A DNA stretch of 56,548 bases from an uncultured Fibrobacter sp. (lineage in GTDB: Bacteria > Fibrobacterota > Fibrobacteria > Fibrobacterales > Fibrobacteraceae), in assembly GCF_937877005.1 (NCBI RefSeq), contig NZ_CALEFV010000019.1, forward strand, positions 1 through 56,548. Direction: 5' to 3'. Position 1 is the stretch's first letter; every line of letters starts with the position of its first letter. Both the position numbers and the translations under genes were made by a program. Positions 17,269 to 26,094 of this stretch are shown in pieces. The notes under the pieces were generated by a model. It was not told the origin of the DNA. It did no database searches and worked only from the letters and a program-made list of their open reading frames with translations.

Positions 17269-18309
17269 TTGAACGAAGCTGAAGAAATAGAGAAGCTGAA
17301 AGCGGAGATCCGCGAGCTGCGCAACATTATCGACGAAAAGCCCGGCAAAATGGTCGGCAACAGCGGCGAAATGCGCGAGGTCTACAAGCAAATTAAGAAG
17401 TGCGCCAAGAACGACGCACAGGTGCTTATCTACGGCAACGACGGCACGGGCAAGGAACTCACCGCCCACACCATCGCAGAACTTTCCGCCCGCAAGGAAC
17501 ATCCGTTCGTCGTAATGGGTTGCACAAACTTGAGCGAAGGATTCGGAAACCCGGCAAACACTTTTGAAAGCGAACTTTTTGGCTACGAGCGCGGCGCATT
17601 CATCGGCGCAAACAGCCGCCACCTGGGCAAGGCCGAAATCGCAAACGGCGGCACGCTATTCCTGGACGATGTCTCGGCGCTGAGCCCGAAGAACCAGGAA
17701 ATTCTGCTGCGGTTCATGCAAGACCAGAGCTTTTACCGCCAAGGGGGCAACATCCACCTGCATAGCGACGTGCGTCTGATTGCAGCTTCTAGCCGCGACC
17801 TCGAAAGCCTAATGCAGCAAAAACTTTTTCGCGAAGACTTGTTCTACCGTCTGAATATCGTGCAGATAACGCTCCCCGACCTAGCGCAGCGCAAGAGCGA
17901 CATTCTACTTTTGGCGGAGCATTTTATTTCGCAAGTGAACCTCAAGTACGGCACACACGTGGTGCGACTCTCGACACCCGCAATCGACATGCTCATGAGT
18001 TACCACTGGCCCGGCAACGTGCAAGAGCTTGAAAACTGCATCGAGCGCGCAGCCCTCGCCACCAGCGACGACTGCATCCATTCGCACAACTTGCCGCCCA
18101 CCTTGCAGACCGACGAATCGGCCCGCAAGCCCATGCTCCCGAACAAGATTGCGCCGCTCTCAACGCTCATGGACACCTACGAAAAAGAAATCCTGAGCGA
18201 GGCCTTAAAAAGAAACGGCGGCAACATGTCTGCTGCCGCGCGCGATTTAAGTATTTCGCCGAGAGTCATGCACTACAAGGTGCACCGGTTGGGCATCAAC
18301 ATTACTTGA
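17269..18309 (+). CDS. Sigma-54-type AAA+ regulator with degenerate motifs
   Basis: 346 residues: short helical N-terminus, AAA+ domain (about 28-255) and a Fis-type helix-turn-helix (about 310-345, GGNMSAAARDLSISPRVMHY). No receiver, GAF or PAS sensor domain. Walker A is GNDGTGKE (56-63). The sigma-54-contact loop reads GAFIGA (109-114) instead of GAFTGA, and Walker B reads FLDDV instead of FLDEI. Arginine-finger region FREDLFYRLN is intact. In this family the GAFTGA threonine and the Walker B glutamate matter for sigma-54 activation and ATP hydrolysis, so it may act without sigma-54, as TyrR does. The frame has no ATG; TTG at 17269 is the only plausible start, 54 codons-worth of frame opening after a TGA at 17212. 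Divergent from glnN. Confidence 0.82.
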   Translation: MNEAEEIEKLKAEIRELRNIIDEKPGKMVGNSGEMREVYKQIKKCAKNDAQVLIYGNDGTGKELTAHTIAELSARKEHPFVVMGCTNLSEGFGNPANTFESELFGYERGAFIGANSRHLGKAEIANGGTLFLDDVSALSPKNQEILLRFMQDQSFYRQGGNIHLHSDVRLIAASSRDLESLMQQKLFREDLFYRLNIVQITLPDLAQRKSDILLLAEHFISQVNLKYGTHVVRLSTPAIDMLMSYHWPGNVQELENCIERAALATSDDCIHSHNLPPTLQTDESARKPMLPNKIAPLSTLMDTYEKEILSEALKRNGGNMSAAARDLSISPRVMHYKVHRLGINIT

Positions 18310-21300
18310 TGTTCACCTGCACCGCTTCGCGGCCCACGCGAACCATGTAGCTGCCGGACTTCGAAACATCCACACGCTGCGAGCCGTTCGACACGATACC
18401 GCTACGGACAACGCGCCCACCCATGTCAATCACAGCAAAGCGTGAACCTACCTGTGCATCGACGATGTCAAACGAGCGGGAATCGACAACCACATCGAAG
18501 CTAAGCTTCAGTTCCGTGAACACAGCCGTATAGACGCCATTCTCGACTTTCCATTCCGTGAATGCGTAGGTTTTCTTGCCCTTGGTGTAATTCTTCACAA
18601 CGACGCTTTCCAGGGCACGGGCAATCACCGTATCGGCACGGTCCGTGTAGATGACTTCGATTTCGCCCGTCTTTCCATTGACATTGTAGCGCACCGTCTT
18701 CTGGAACAGCGGATAAAGGCTCTTGTTGCCATAATCCGTCTCAAGCATCGCCTTGACATGTTCGCCACGGCCCTTGGTCTTTGTGTACCAGCCCTTGAAC
18801 TTCCATGATGTATCGGACTTCATGACCGCCTTGGGCAACTTGGTCACTTCGCCAAAGCGGTAGCCATCGAACTTCTTGGTCAGTTCGGCACCTTCGGGCA
18901 GATGGAAGTTTATCTTGAACACCAGCTCGCCCTTCACGAACACCGGTTCGTAGTAGTCGGTCTTCTCGTTTTTCTTCCAGCCGATGAGCGTATGGGCAGA
19001 AGTAGGGCCTTCCACCTTGATCGGCGGCAAATGTTTTTTCAGAGCATCGTTTATCTTTTGGTTGATCTGGGACTCCGTATCTTTTGAGCGGATATCGACA
19101 TGGATCGTATCCGCATCGCCATCGCCGTACTTGACAACGATCGTTTCCACAAGCAGGACGCCCTTGAAGTCCGGTTCGTAGATTCCCGTACTCGGATCAT
19201 GCTTCCAGTCCAGTACATAGGACGAATCGCCATCGGATTCCTTGCTCGGAAGAGGTATTCCCATACCTTCAAGAGTCTCGTTGATCTTCTGGACAATCTC
19301 CTTGTGGATATCCGTCACGTGGACAACCACTTCGGTAAGGCGTTCAGGATCATCCTGATACTTCACCTTGATGGTATCCAGCTTGACAGACGCATCAAAG
19401 TTCGCTTCGTACATGCCCGTTCCGGGGTTCAGCTTCCATCCGTCAAAGTCGTAGGTAGAATCTTCGTCTTCAGCCTTGGTCGGAAGCGGAATAGGCGGCA
19501 CATGGCCCGCGAGAGCATCGTTGATCTTTTCGCTGACCAACGAGTCAGAATCGGAATCACCCACCACCACATGGAGCGTATCGCCGGCATCGTTATAAGA
19601 CACCACCACGACAGGCGGGGTGATGGTCAGGGAACCGTCGGTCACGTCGAATGTCACGCTGAAATTGCCATTCTTGTTTGCAAACTTCGCTGCAGAAAGT
19701 CCCATCGCATAGGTTCCGCTCTTGGTCTTCCGGATTACGGTATCGCCGCTGAAGGTAACGTCTCCCACAGAGTAAAGGGCGTTGTCGACAGAGATGTCGT
19801 AACCGGACACCACCTGTTCTTCGCCGTTATAGGCGTAGGTACCGCTGCGTCCGGCAACAGTTACCGTCACGGGGGCCTTTGTCACCGTGAGCGTTCCATA
19901 GACAGGGGCGGCTATCGTATAGTTCTTGGACGTATCGGTTCCGGCAATTAGCTTATAGGTGAAGTCGTTGCTGCTAGAGCCAACATCGGTCTGCGAACCG
20001 GTAACCGTAAAGTAGGCACCTTCGTTCGGGGCAAAGCCGTCGCCGCCCACAGTCACCGTCGGGGCCGTAAGAGTCTCTCCATCGTATACCTTGGAAAGAG
20101 TCGCCGAGGTCAGCGAGACGCTGCGCTTGGTAATCGTGAGCTTACCCTTCACAATATTCACATTGTAGTTCGGATTCGCGGTGTAACTTGCCGAAATCGC
20201 ATTGGCATAGGAACCCGCATTCTTGTCCGCAAGGTTGGTGCGGAAATAGGTCACCGAGCCAAGATCGTTTTCGTTGACAAGTCCCGTTACATTACCGCTG
20301 AACACCGGATCGGCATCGCCATACTGCTTCGACACATTTACAACGGTAATAGTCGCCGAGGCCTTGGTCACCGTCAGGGTACCAAGGTTTTCCGTAACGG
20401 CATAGTTCGAAAGCGAAGCGGTTCCTCCACTAATCGTATAGGAGTTCGCCTTGGAGCCAACGACCGTCTGGCTTGCCGTCGTAAATGTGAGCGTCTCTCC
20501 GTTGACAAGACCCGTCGCGGTCGCCGGAGCCATGAGCGGAGTACCGTCATAAACCTTTGATGCACTTGGAGTCGTAATGGTCAGCGGAGCCTTGGTCACT
20601 GTAAGTGTACCCGCGACCTTGTTGATTGCATAGTTGGCCGTAACATCAGTACCGCTATTGGTAACCTTGACTGTCTTCACCATATTGGTAACAGAACCTA
20701 CATTCGTAATGGAGACGTCATTCATCGTTACAGACAGCACATCTCCCGAACTCAACGATGTCGCACATTCTGGACAGGTGTAATTCGCATTAACCAACAC
20801 AGAGCCATCGTATACCTTGGATTCACTTGCGGCTATCACCGTGATGATTGGCAATGCCGTAATCGTTATTTTTGCAGTCGTCGTTGGCTCTCCGGTATAG
20901 TTCGGGTTAGAAGCCTTGATATTGATCGTGTATGTGCCCGGCGTCGTCGGCATAGTCAATTCGCTCAAGCTTTCTTTCCACACGTCGCCATCTCCGTCAA
21001 CCTGGTACCTGAAAGTCGTCGTGCCACTAGCCGCCGTACTCGTCGGAGTTCCCTGAATCGATCCGCCGACCGGCACATTTTCGTCAGCCAATTTAATGGT
21101 GAACGAGCCATTCTTCGGGTTAATCGTAAGACCCGTAGACGGTGGCGTTATCGAAGTCACATTGTAGTTTGCCGTCACGTCATGGCCGTCGGCGTCCAGA
21201 ATTTTCACATCGGCAGGAGCGGTCATCACAGCCGGATAAGAACCAGCGTCCGTCGCAGTAATTTCGTAACCCACATTATGGGTATGTCCAGACAGCAGAC

Positions 21301-24064
21301 CCGTAGGAGTAGCCTTGCTTTCAACATGGATTTCACTTCCCGTATAGGTCTTTGTGACATCCTTACCTTCAAAGCTTACATTCCTAGGAGTAACCGTCAC
21401 CGAGCCGCTTTCCTGGTAGACGACATTGAAGCTTGTTGTCACCGTATCACCCGTCGCATTGTCCGTAATGACGAAGCCCACAATTTTAGCTTCAATCGGA
21501 CCATCATTCACATTCTTGATAGAATCCGTCACAGCAACAGCCTTGTATCCACTCGGAACACCCGATACCGTCACCTTGGCACCACAACTCTTGCCATTGT
21601 ACTCGCAGGACTTTGCTTCGACCTTGACCGTCACCGTTTTCTGAGTCCACTTCGCATAGAAATCCTTGTTGCCATAAGGAGACTTCGCTTCTAGCTTCGT
21701 GACCTTGCTTCCGCCAAAGTCTTCCGCAGCATACCAACCGCCAAAATCGTAGCCAACCTTAGTCGGATTCTTCAGGTTAACCGCAGCCGTATTCAGATTG
21801 TAAGACACGGGGTTATCCACATGGTTGACGCCTCCATCCAGATGGTATGTAACAGTATATTCTGTAACAGCCCAGTGCGGATAAAGAACGATAGGAGCAT
21901 CCGTGGAATAGAGCGCTCCCAGCTCATAAACCTTGGCACCATCGTTTTGGGTTGCCCATCCGTCTTGAGTATACCCGGCTGCTGTAAAGACCGCCCCCTG
22001 CAAGGTCAAGTCGACACCATGAATCTTTTCGGTTTCAAAACCATAGTCCTGGCTCTTGGAGCCTCCATTGTACACAACCTTATAGGTCTTGACAGCCCAC
22101 TTCGCATAGAGCGTCTTGTCACCCGTAGAGCCTTGCGTAATCTGTGCCGCCTTGTTCGTATAAGCTCCATCATAGAACCAGCCCTTAAACTCGTAGCCTT
22201 CCTTGACCGGAGCCTTCAAAACGATAGACGACGTTTCTATCGTGTAGGAGGACGGGTTATCCGCATCATTCGTTCCGCCACCCAAGTTATAAAGAATCTT
22301 ATATACAACAGGAGTCCATTTTGCATACAAAGTCACATTTTCCGTCACTTCGCTCTTGAAGTTATAAACATTCTTGCAAGCTGCTTCCTTGTACCAACCT
22401 CCAAAGACATAGCCTTCGGCAGTCGGCGCGGCGGGAGCATCCACAGCATCGCCATCCGAAACAACCACTGCGGCAGGAGCCTCGCCGTGACCATTCATGT
22501 TAAAGGACACGGTAAACTGGGGATAAAGAGTCCAGCGCGCATAGAAGGTCGCATCACCAGCCGCCACCCCGAAGGATTCAATCTTGCCACCATTCTTAGA
22601 AGTGGACCAACCATCGAAATAATACTTCTGCTTGCCCACCGTAAACACCGTCGGCAAGTCACTCAAGTCTATTCCGTCTGTCGTAATGGTTTCGCCTTCA
22701 ACAACCTGTTTCGAGACCTTCTCGGCACCATCGCCGGTGTTGTGGTCGAATGTCACCGTGTAGACAACCTGGTCGCGCCATACGGCGTATACAGACTTCG
22801 TTCCATAGACATAACCCAAATCAGCATCAGCCTTTTTCGAATTTGCCTTCAACGACCATCCGAGAAAGACCTTGTTTTCATAAGTCGGAGTGGAAATTTC
22901 ATCGGCAGTCAGCTTCGTTTTGTATCTCTGAACCTTGTGCATCTTGGCTCCCGCGGCAAACACACCACCATTCGCCTCAAACTTTACGACGAATACCGTT
23001 TCACCATCAGAATCCTTTGACACGCCCTGGTTTGTAATATGCTGTTCATTGGACCATACACCCGTGTCTTCACTACATGCATTGGATGTCCAAGAGCCCC
23101 CATTCAGCTTGCAGACATATTCTTCCTTATTTGCGTCACTCACTCCAATGGGAGCTTGCCCCACAACGACCGCATCGGCAACACCATCTGCCGCTACATC
23201 GGAATCATAGTAGCAGAGTTCAATGGTAACCTCCTGCGTTGCACTCTTGTCCTTACCAACAATGCCGCCAATCATGTCGTTCTGCGTATTCACAAGGCTA
23301 TTGCCATCGTAAACAGACGTAAAGATCGTTCCTTTGTTCGAATAACCTGCAATACCGCCGACATAGCCATCTTCGCCGGAAGCATTTACAGAGACAACAC
23401 TCAGGCAGTCAATAATCTTGCCACCCGTCAAGGTACCGACAATGCCGCCAACACCCTGTCCCTTTCCCTTAGAATAAACGACACCTGAAGCATAGCAACC
23501 TGAAACCGTGCCCCCATTGACCCAACCGACTATAGGCCCCACACTAATCTGGTTATCCTTACCGGCGCCCCCCACAAAGCCACGATCCGCATTGGCGCCC
23601 AAATGAACATTTTCCAACACGACATTCTTGACGTGACCAGAAGATCCCAAGCACCCAATGAAGCCGACATTTTGTTCGTAAGAAGGATTGATCGCACCCA
23701 GGGACAAGCTATCTATATAGACATTCGCGATCGTGACCCCATTTCCGTCAAAGATACCCGAAAACTGAGTCTCCCCCTTACCCGCCGCAATCGGGGTGAA
23801 CGGGTGATTATCCAAGTCGATATACTCGGCAACCACCTTGGCATTCAGCCCAACATTTCCGCCAATCTTATTCACCGTGTCGGAGAACCACACCAAGTTG
23901 GCAGCCGATTCAATCAGGTAGAAATCCTTGTCATTGATGGTCTGCTTCTTCGCCGGAGTCCTAGTAACACCATCCCAGACGTCTGCAAACGCCAACTGAA
24001 CCCCAAACACCAGGGTAAACAAGGTCATCAACCCTGTAAACATGCAAGATCTTCTTTCTTTCAT
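18302..24064 (-). CDS. Giant secreted repeat protein with sorting-type tail
   Basis: 1920 residues, likely a cell-surface adhesin or fibre-binding protein. Signal peptide (about 1-27, ending AFA-DVW). About 130-290: GLUG-like repeats (GGIVGTLTGGKIIDCLSV). About 355-800: Listeria-Bacteroides (InlB B-type) repeats, e.g. EGYVFGGWYKE with VTLYAKW, at least seven. About 800-1450: MBG-type domains with the refrain SKVYDGTPL / LTVTKA. About 1460-1700: three copies of an unnamed ~75-residue unit (KINDAL, PPIPLP, WK, YEP, TIxVKY). The last ~60 residues (FAVIDMGGRVVRSGIVSNG, then GSYMVRVG) look like a type IX secretion sorting tail. Its stop overlaps the convergent regulator by 8 bases. Start could also be Met8 (24043). 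Confidence 0.88.
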   Translation of the reverse strand: MKERRSCMFTGLMTLFTLVFGVQLAFADVWDGVTRTPAKKQTINDKDFYLIESAANLVWFSDTVNKIGGNVGLNAKVVAEYIDLDNHPFTPIAAGKGETQFSGIFDGNGVTIANVYIDSLSLGAINPSYEQNVGFIGCLGSSGHVKNVVLENVHLGANADRGFVGGAGKDNQISVGPIVGWVNGGTVSGCYASGVVYSKGKGQGVGGIVGTLTGGKIIDCLSVVSVNASGEDGYVGGIAGYSNKGTIFTSVYDGNSLVNTQNDMIGGIVGKDKSATQEVTIELCYYDSDVAADGVADAVVVGQAPIGVSDANKEEYVCKLNGGSWTSNACSEDTGVWSNEQHITNQGVSKDSDGETVFVVKFEANGGVFAAGAKMHKVQRYKTKLTADEISTPTYENKVFLGWSLKANSKKADADLGYVYGTKSVYAVWRDQVVYTVTFDHNTGDGAEKVSKQVVEGETITTDGIDLSDLPTVFTVGKQKYYFDGWSTSKNGGKIESFGVAAGDATFYARWTLYPQFTVSFNMNGHGEAPAAVVVSDGDAVDAPAAPTAEGYVFGGWYKEAACKNVYNFKSEVTENVTLYAKWTPVVYKILYNLGGGTNDADNPSSYTIETSSIVLKAPVKEGYEFKGWFYDGAYTNKAAQITQGSTGDKTLYAKWAVKTYKVVYNGGSKSQDYGFETEKIHGVDLTLQGAVFTAAGYTQDGWATQNDGAKVYELGALYSTDAPIVLYPHWAVTEYTVTYHLDGGVNHVDNPVSYNLNTAAVNLKNPTKVGYDFGGWYAAEDFGGSKVTKLEAKSPYGNKDFYAKWTQKTVTVKVEAKSCEYNGKSCGAKVTVSGVPSGYKAVAVTDSIKNVNDGPIEAKIVGFVITDNATGDTVTTSFNVVYQESGSVTVTPRNVSFEGKDVTKTYTGSEIHVESKATPTGLLSGHTHNVGYEITATDAGSYPAVMTAPADVKILDADGHDVTANYNVTSITPPSTGLTINPKNGSFTIKLADENVPVGGSIQGTPTSTAASGTTTFRYQVDGDGDVWKESLSELTMPTTPGTYTINIKASNPNYTGEPTTTAKITITALPIITVIAASESKVYDGSVLVNANYTCPECATSLSSGDVLSVTMNDVSITNVGSVTNMVKTVKVTNSGTDVTANYAINKVAGTLTVTKAPLTITTPSASKVYDGTPLMAPATATGLVNGETLTFTTASQTVVGSKANSYTISGGTASLSNYAVTENLGTLTVTKASATITVVNVSKQYGDADPVFSGNVTGLVNENDLGSVTYFRTNLADKNAGSYANAISASYTANPNYNVNIVKGKLTITKRSVSLTSATLSKVYDGETLTAPTVTVGGDGFAPNEGAYFTVTGSQTDVGSSSNDFTYKLIAGTDTSKNYTIAAPVYGTLTVTKAPVTVTVAGRSGTYAYNGEEQVVSGYDISVDNALYSVGDVTFSGDTVIRKTKSGTYAMGLSAAKFANKNGNFSVTFDVTDGSLTITPPVVVVSYNDAGDTLHVVVGDSDSDSLVSEKINDALAGHVPPIPLPTKAEDEDSTYDFDGWKLNPGTGMYEANFDASVKLDTIKVKYQDDPERLTEVVVHVTDIHKEIVQKINETLEGMGIPLPSKESDGDSSYVLDWKHDPSTGIYEPDFKGVLLVETIVVKYGDGDADTIHVDIRSKDTESQINQKINDALKKHLPPIKVEGPTSAHTLIGWKKNEKTDYYEPVFVKGELVFKINFHLPEGAELTKKFDGYRFGEVTKLPKAVMKSDTSWKFKGWYTKTKGRGEHVKAMLETDYGNKSLYPLFQKTVRYNVNGKTGEIEVIYTDRADTVIARALESVVVKNYTKGKKTYAFTEWKVENGVYTAVFTELKLSFDVVVDSRSFDIVDAQVGSRFAVIDMGGRVVRSGIVSNGSQRVDVSKSGSYMVRVGREAVQVNIK

Positions 24065-24240
24065 CGTAAGCCTATCTCTTTATAGCCCGAAACAAGAAAA
24101 GTACCGCATACCTTTCTCCCAATATCAAAATAATTAAAATTTCTTTACAACGAACAAATTTTAGACAATTTTCTCCTTTTGACGATTTTTTACTTATTTT
24201 TACAAAGGGAAGCCTTATTTTGGGAGTATTTCGTAATACC
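24065..24240. promoter_or_regulatory. Divergent intergenic region, AT-rich
   Basis: 176 bases between the giant surface protein and the barrel protein. TTGACG (24179-24184) could be a -35 element for the plus strand but no good -10 follows at 16-18 bases. On the minus strand TATAAAGAGATAGG precedes the surface-protein start and includes its likely ribosome binding site. Nothing else was recognised. Confidence 0.3.
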
Positions 24241-25251
24241 ATGACGACGATACAGAAGTTATTGACCATCGCAAGCCTTGCTGCAGTGGCCGTGTTTGCA
24301 CAAGCACAGCCCGCCGATTCCGCAAGTGCCGCCATTGATTCTTCGCAGACAGCCGTTTCGGACCAGACAAGTGTACCAGCCGATTCAGCGACATCGAACG
24401 CTACGACTTCAGATACGACAGCAGCAATCCAGGATTCAATCGCTACCGATTCCACAGTCGCCGCAGCCGCCGATTCCGCCGCACCCAAGAAGCCGCGGAA
24501 CAAGATTACCTACGAAGAATACCTCGCAAAAACAAAGCGCAACGCCAAGAAACGCTCCAAGACGCTTCACCACGGCCTCACACTCGCCGACGCCTCTTAC
24601 AACGACAAGAGCTACGGTCACATGCACCATGACGTCGACTGGGGAACGGGAATTGGCATGTACTACTTCTACAGGCGCTATTTCGGCAACTACCTGGGCA
24701 TTCAGGGAAGAGCGGGCGCCCTTTACAGGTATTCCCGCTGGAACTTTGACTACAGCTCCACCGACGGAAAGACTGATGCCGGCGAAAAATACACACTAGT
24801 CCATAACATTGATCGCAAATACCACAACTTCGCCCTCGACATGCCACTCACAGGCAAATTCGGCTACCACATCAAAGGAACCACAACTTACTTGTATACA
24901 GGTCTTACCCTTGGTCTCACTAAACCCATTTACGAAATGGTCGATACCGAAAACAGACTCTATTTATACACTAAGGACAAGAAGCTCCAAAAGGAACTTG
25001 AGCTGATCGAAGCCGAAGGCAAGAACCCCTTCCCGGTTTACGAAAGTCACCAAACCAAGAAATTCTTCTATATGGACGACTGGGAATTCAACAGCTGGAT
25101 TGGTCTCGGCATTGAAAGCAGGCTTGTTTCTATCGAATTCCAGATGTTCGCCATCGGTGGAACATCGCAGAATACCAACCACCGATACAACCACATCGGT
25201 CACGACAGCCACCCGACCTGGCGCGTATTCCTGGACTTTAGCATTAGGTAG
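24241..25251 (+). CDS. Predicted outer-membrane beta-barrel protein
   Basis: 336 residues from the ATG at 24241 (an upstream in-frame TTG at 24220 would add seven residues before the signal peptide). Signal peptide about 1-22 (ASLAAVAVFAQAQ). Residues 23-85 are a low-complexity Ala/Ser/Thr/Asp linker, then a basic stretch (PKKPRNKITYEEYLAK) and about 230 residues of alternating polar/aromatic strands (GIGMYYFYRRYFGNYLGIQG, LYTGLTLGLTKP) ending in an aromatic-Arg strand (WRVFLDFSIR). Same layout as the barrels at 52.6 and 53.6 kb but little obvious sequence identity. Cotranscribed with the next lipoprotein. Function unknown. Confidence 0.7.
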   Translation: MTTIQKLLTIASLAAVAVFAQAQPADSASAAIDSSQTAVSDQTSVPADSATSNATTSDTTAAIQDSIATDSTVAAAADSAAPKKPRNKITYEEYLAKTKRNAKKRSKTLHHGLTLADASYNDKSYGHMHHDVDWGTGIGMYYFYRRYFGNYLGIQGRAGALYRYSRWNFDYSSTDGKTDAGEKYTLVHNIDRKYHNFALDMPLTGKFGYHIKGTTTYLYTGLTLGLTKPIYEMVDTENRLYLYTKDKKLQKELELIEAEGKNPFPVYESHQTKKFFYMDDWEFNSWIGLGIESRLVSIEFQMFAIGGTSQNTNHRYNHIGHDSHPTWRVFLDFSIR

Positions 25252-25262
25252 AGAGGTTCATC

Positions 25263-26075
25263 ATGTACCAGAAATTTATGTTGAAATCAGCTATCGTAAC
25301 GCTTTTCGCCCTGGCTTCTTTCCAGTTGATGGCCTGCGGCGACAACCCCATGGATGTGGAAAACGAGAAGCAACCCACCGTTTCGTTTGATCTAGACGCA
25401 ACATTTGACTCTCTCGACGCACAGCGCGCAAATGTCGACAACTACACTTGCTACCAGGAAACAAAACTATTCGTCAAGGACAGCAAGAAACGCTGCGACA
25501 ATTTCTTGAATTTGTTCGGAAAGGGCAGCGACACGGACACCGTTCTTGACGTAAAGACCATCATCAAGATGGTCAAGGACGAAGACAACTACGACAACAA
25601 GGGTAGGTTCATCGGCAAGAATGAAGACCCGAAAATCAACTACCTGCTTATGAACAAGATGCTGGGCATTACGCTCACCAGCTACAAGCAGACAGTCAAG
25701 TCTATCAGCGAAGACGAGGACATTGGTGATCCCGAAATCCGATTCCTAGTCAAGTCCTACATCAACCTAGAGCCGTCCGAATACGACCCGTACTCCGCCA
25801 TTGCGCTGGACACGCTCGATGTCAAGGAATGGAAAGGCAAGAAGAAGGTTGCAGTCCAGCTGCCCCGCGGCATCGACGCCATTGAAATCTGCCCCATTCT
25901 CCGCGACAAGAACGAACACGACGACTATTACGACGACGAGGACCTTCTGGACCAGTCCCTTTGCGTATCCGTCAAAAATCTCGGATGGGTTGCAGAAAAC
26001 TCGGAGAAGTCTGTTACAAGCGAAGGCGAAAAGGCGAAAATTACTTGGAGCTGGTTCATCTACCAGGCGGATTAA
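25263..26075 (+). CDS. Hypothetical lipoprotein
   Basis: 270 residues. Lipoprotein signal with cysteine 25 (SFQLMACGDNP). Acidic, Asp/Lys-rich mature part with no domain I recognise; two further cysteine pairs may form disulfides. Good ribosome binding site (AGAGAGG) and only 11 bases from the barrel gene, so the two are probably made together, perhaps as an outer-membrane pair. Function unknown. Confidence 0.75.
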   Translation: MYQKFMLKSAIVTLFALASFQLMACGDNPMDVENEKQPTVSFDLDATFDSLDAQRANVDNYTCYQETKLFVKDSKKRCDNFLNLFGKGSDTDTVLDVKTIIKMVKDEDNYDNKGRFIGKNEDPKINYLLMNKMLGITLTSYKQTVKSISEDEDIGDPEIRFLVKSYINLEPSEYDPYSAIALDTLDVKEWKGKKKVAVQLPRGIDAIEICPILRDKNEHDDYYDDEDLLDQSLCVSVKNLGWVAENSEKSVTSEGEKAKITWSWFIYQAD

Positions 26076-26094
26076 CCCGAATTTCCGCTAAATA

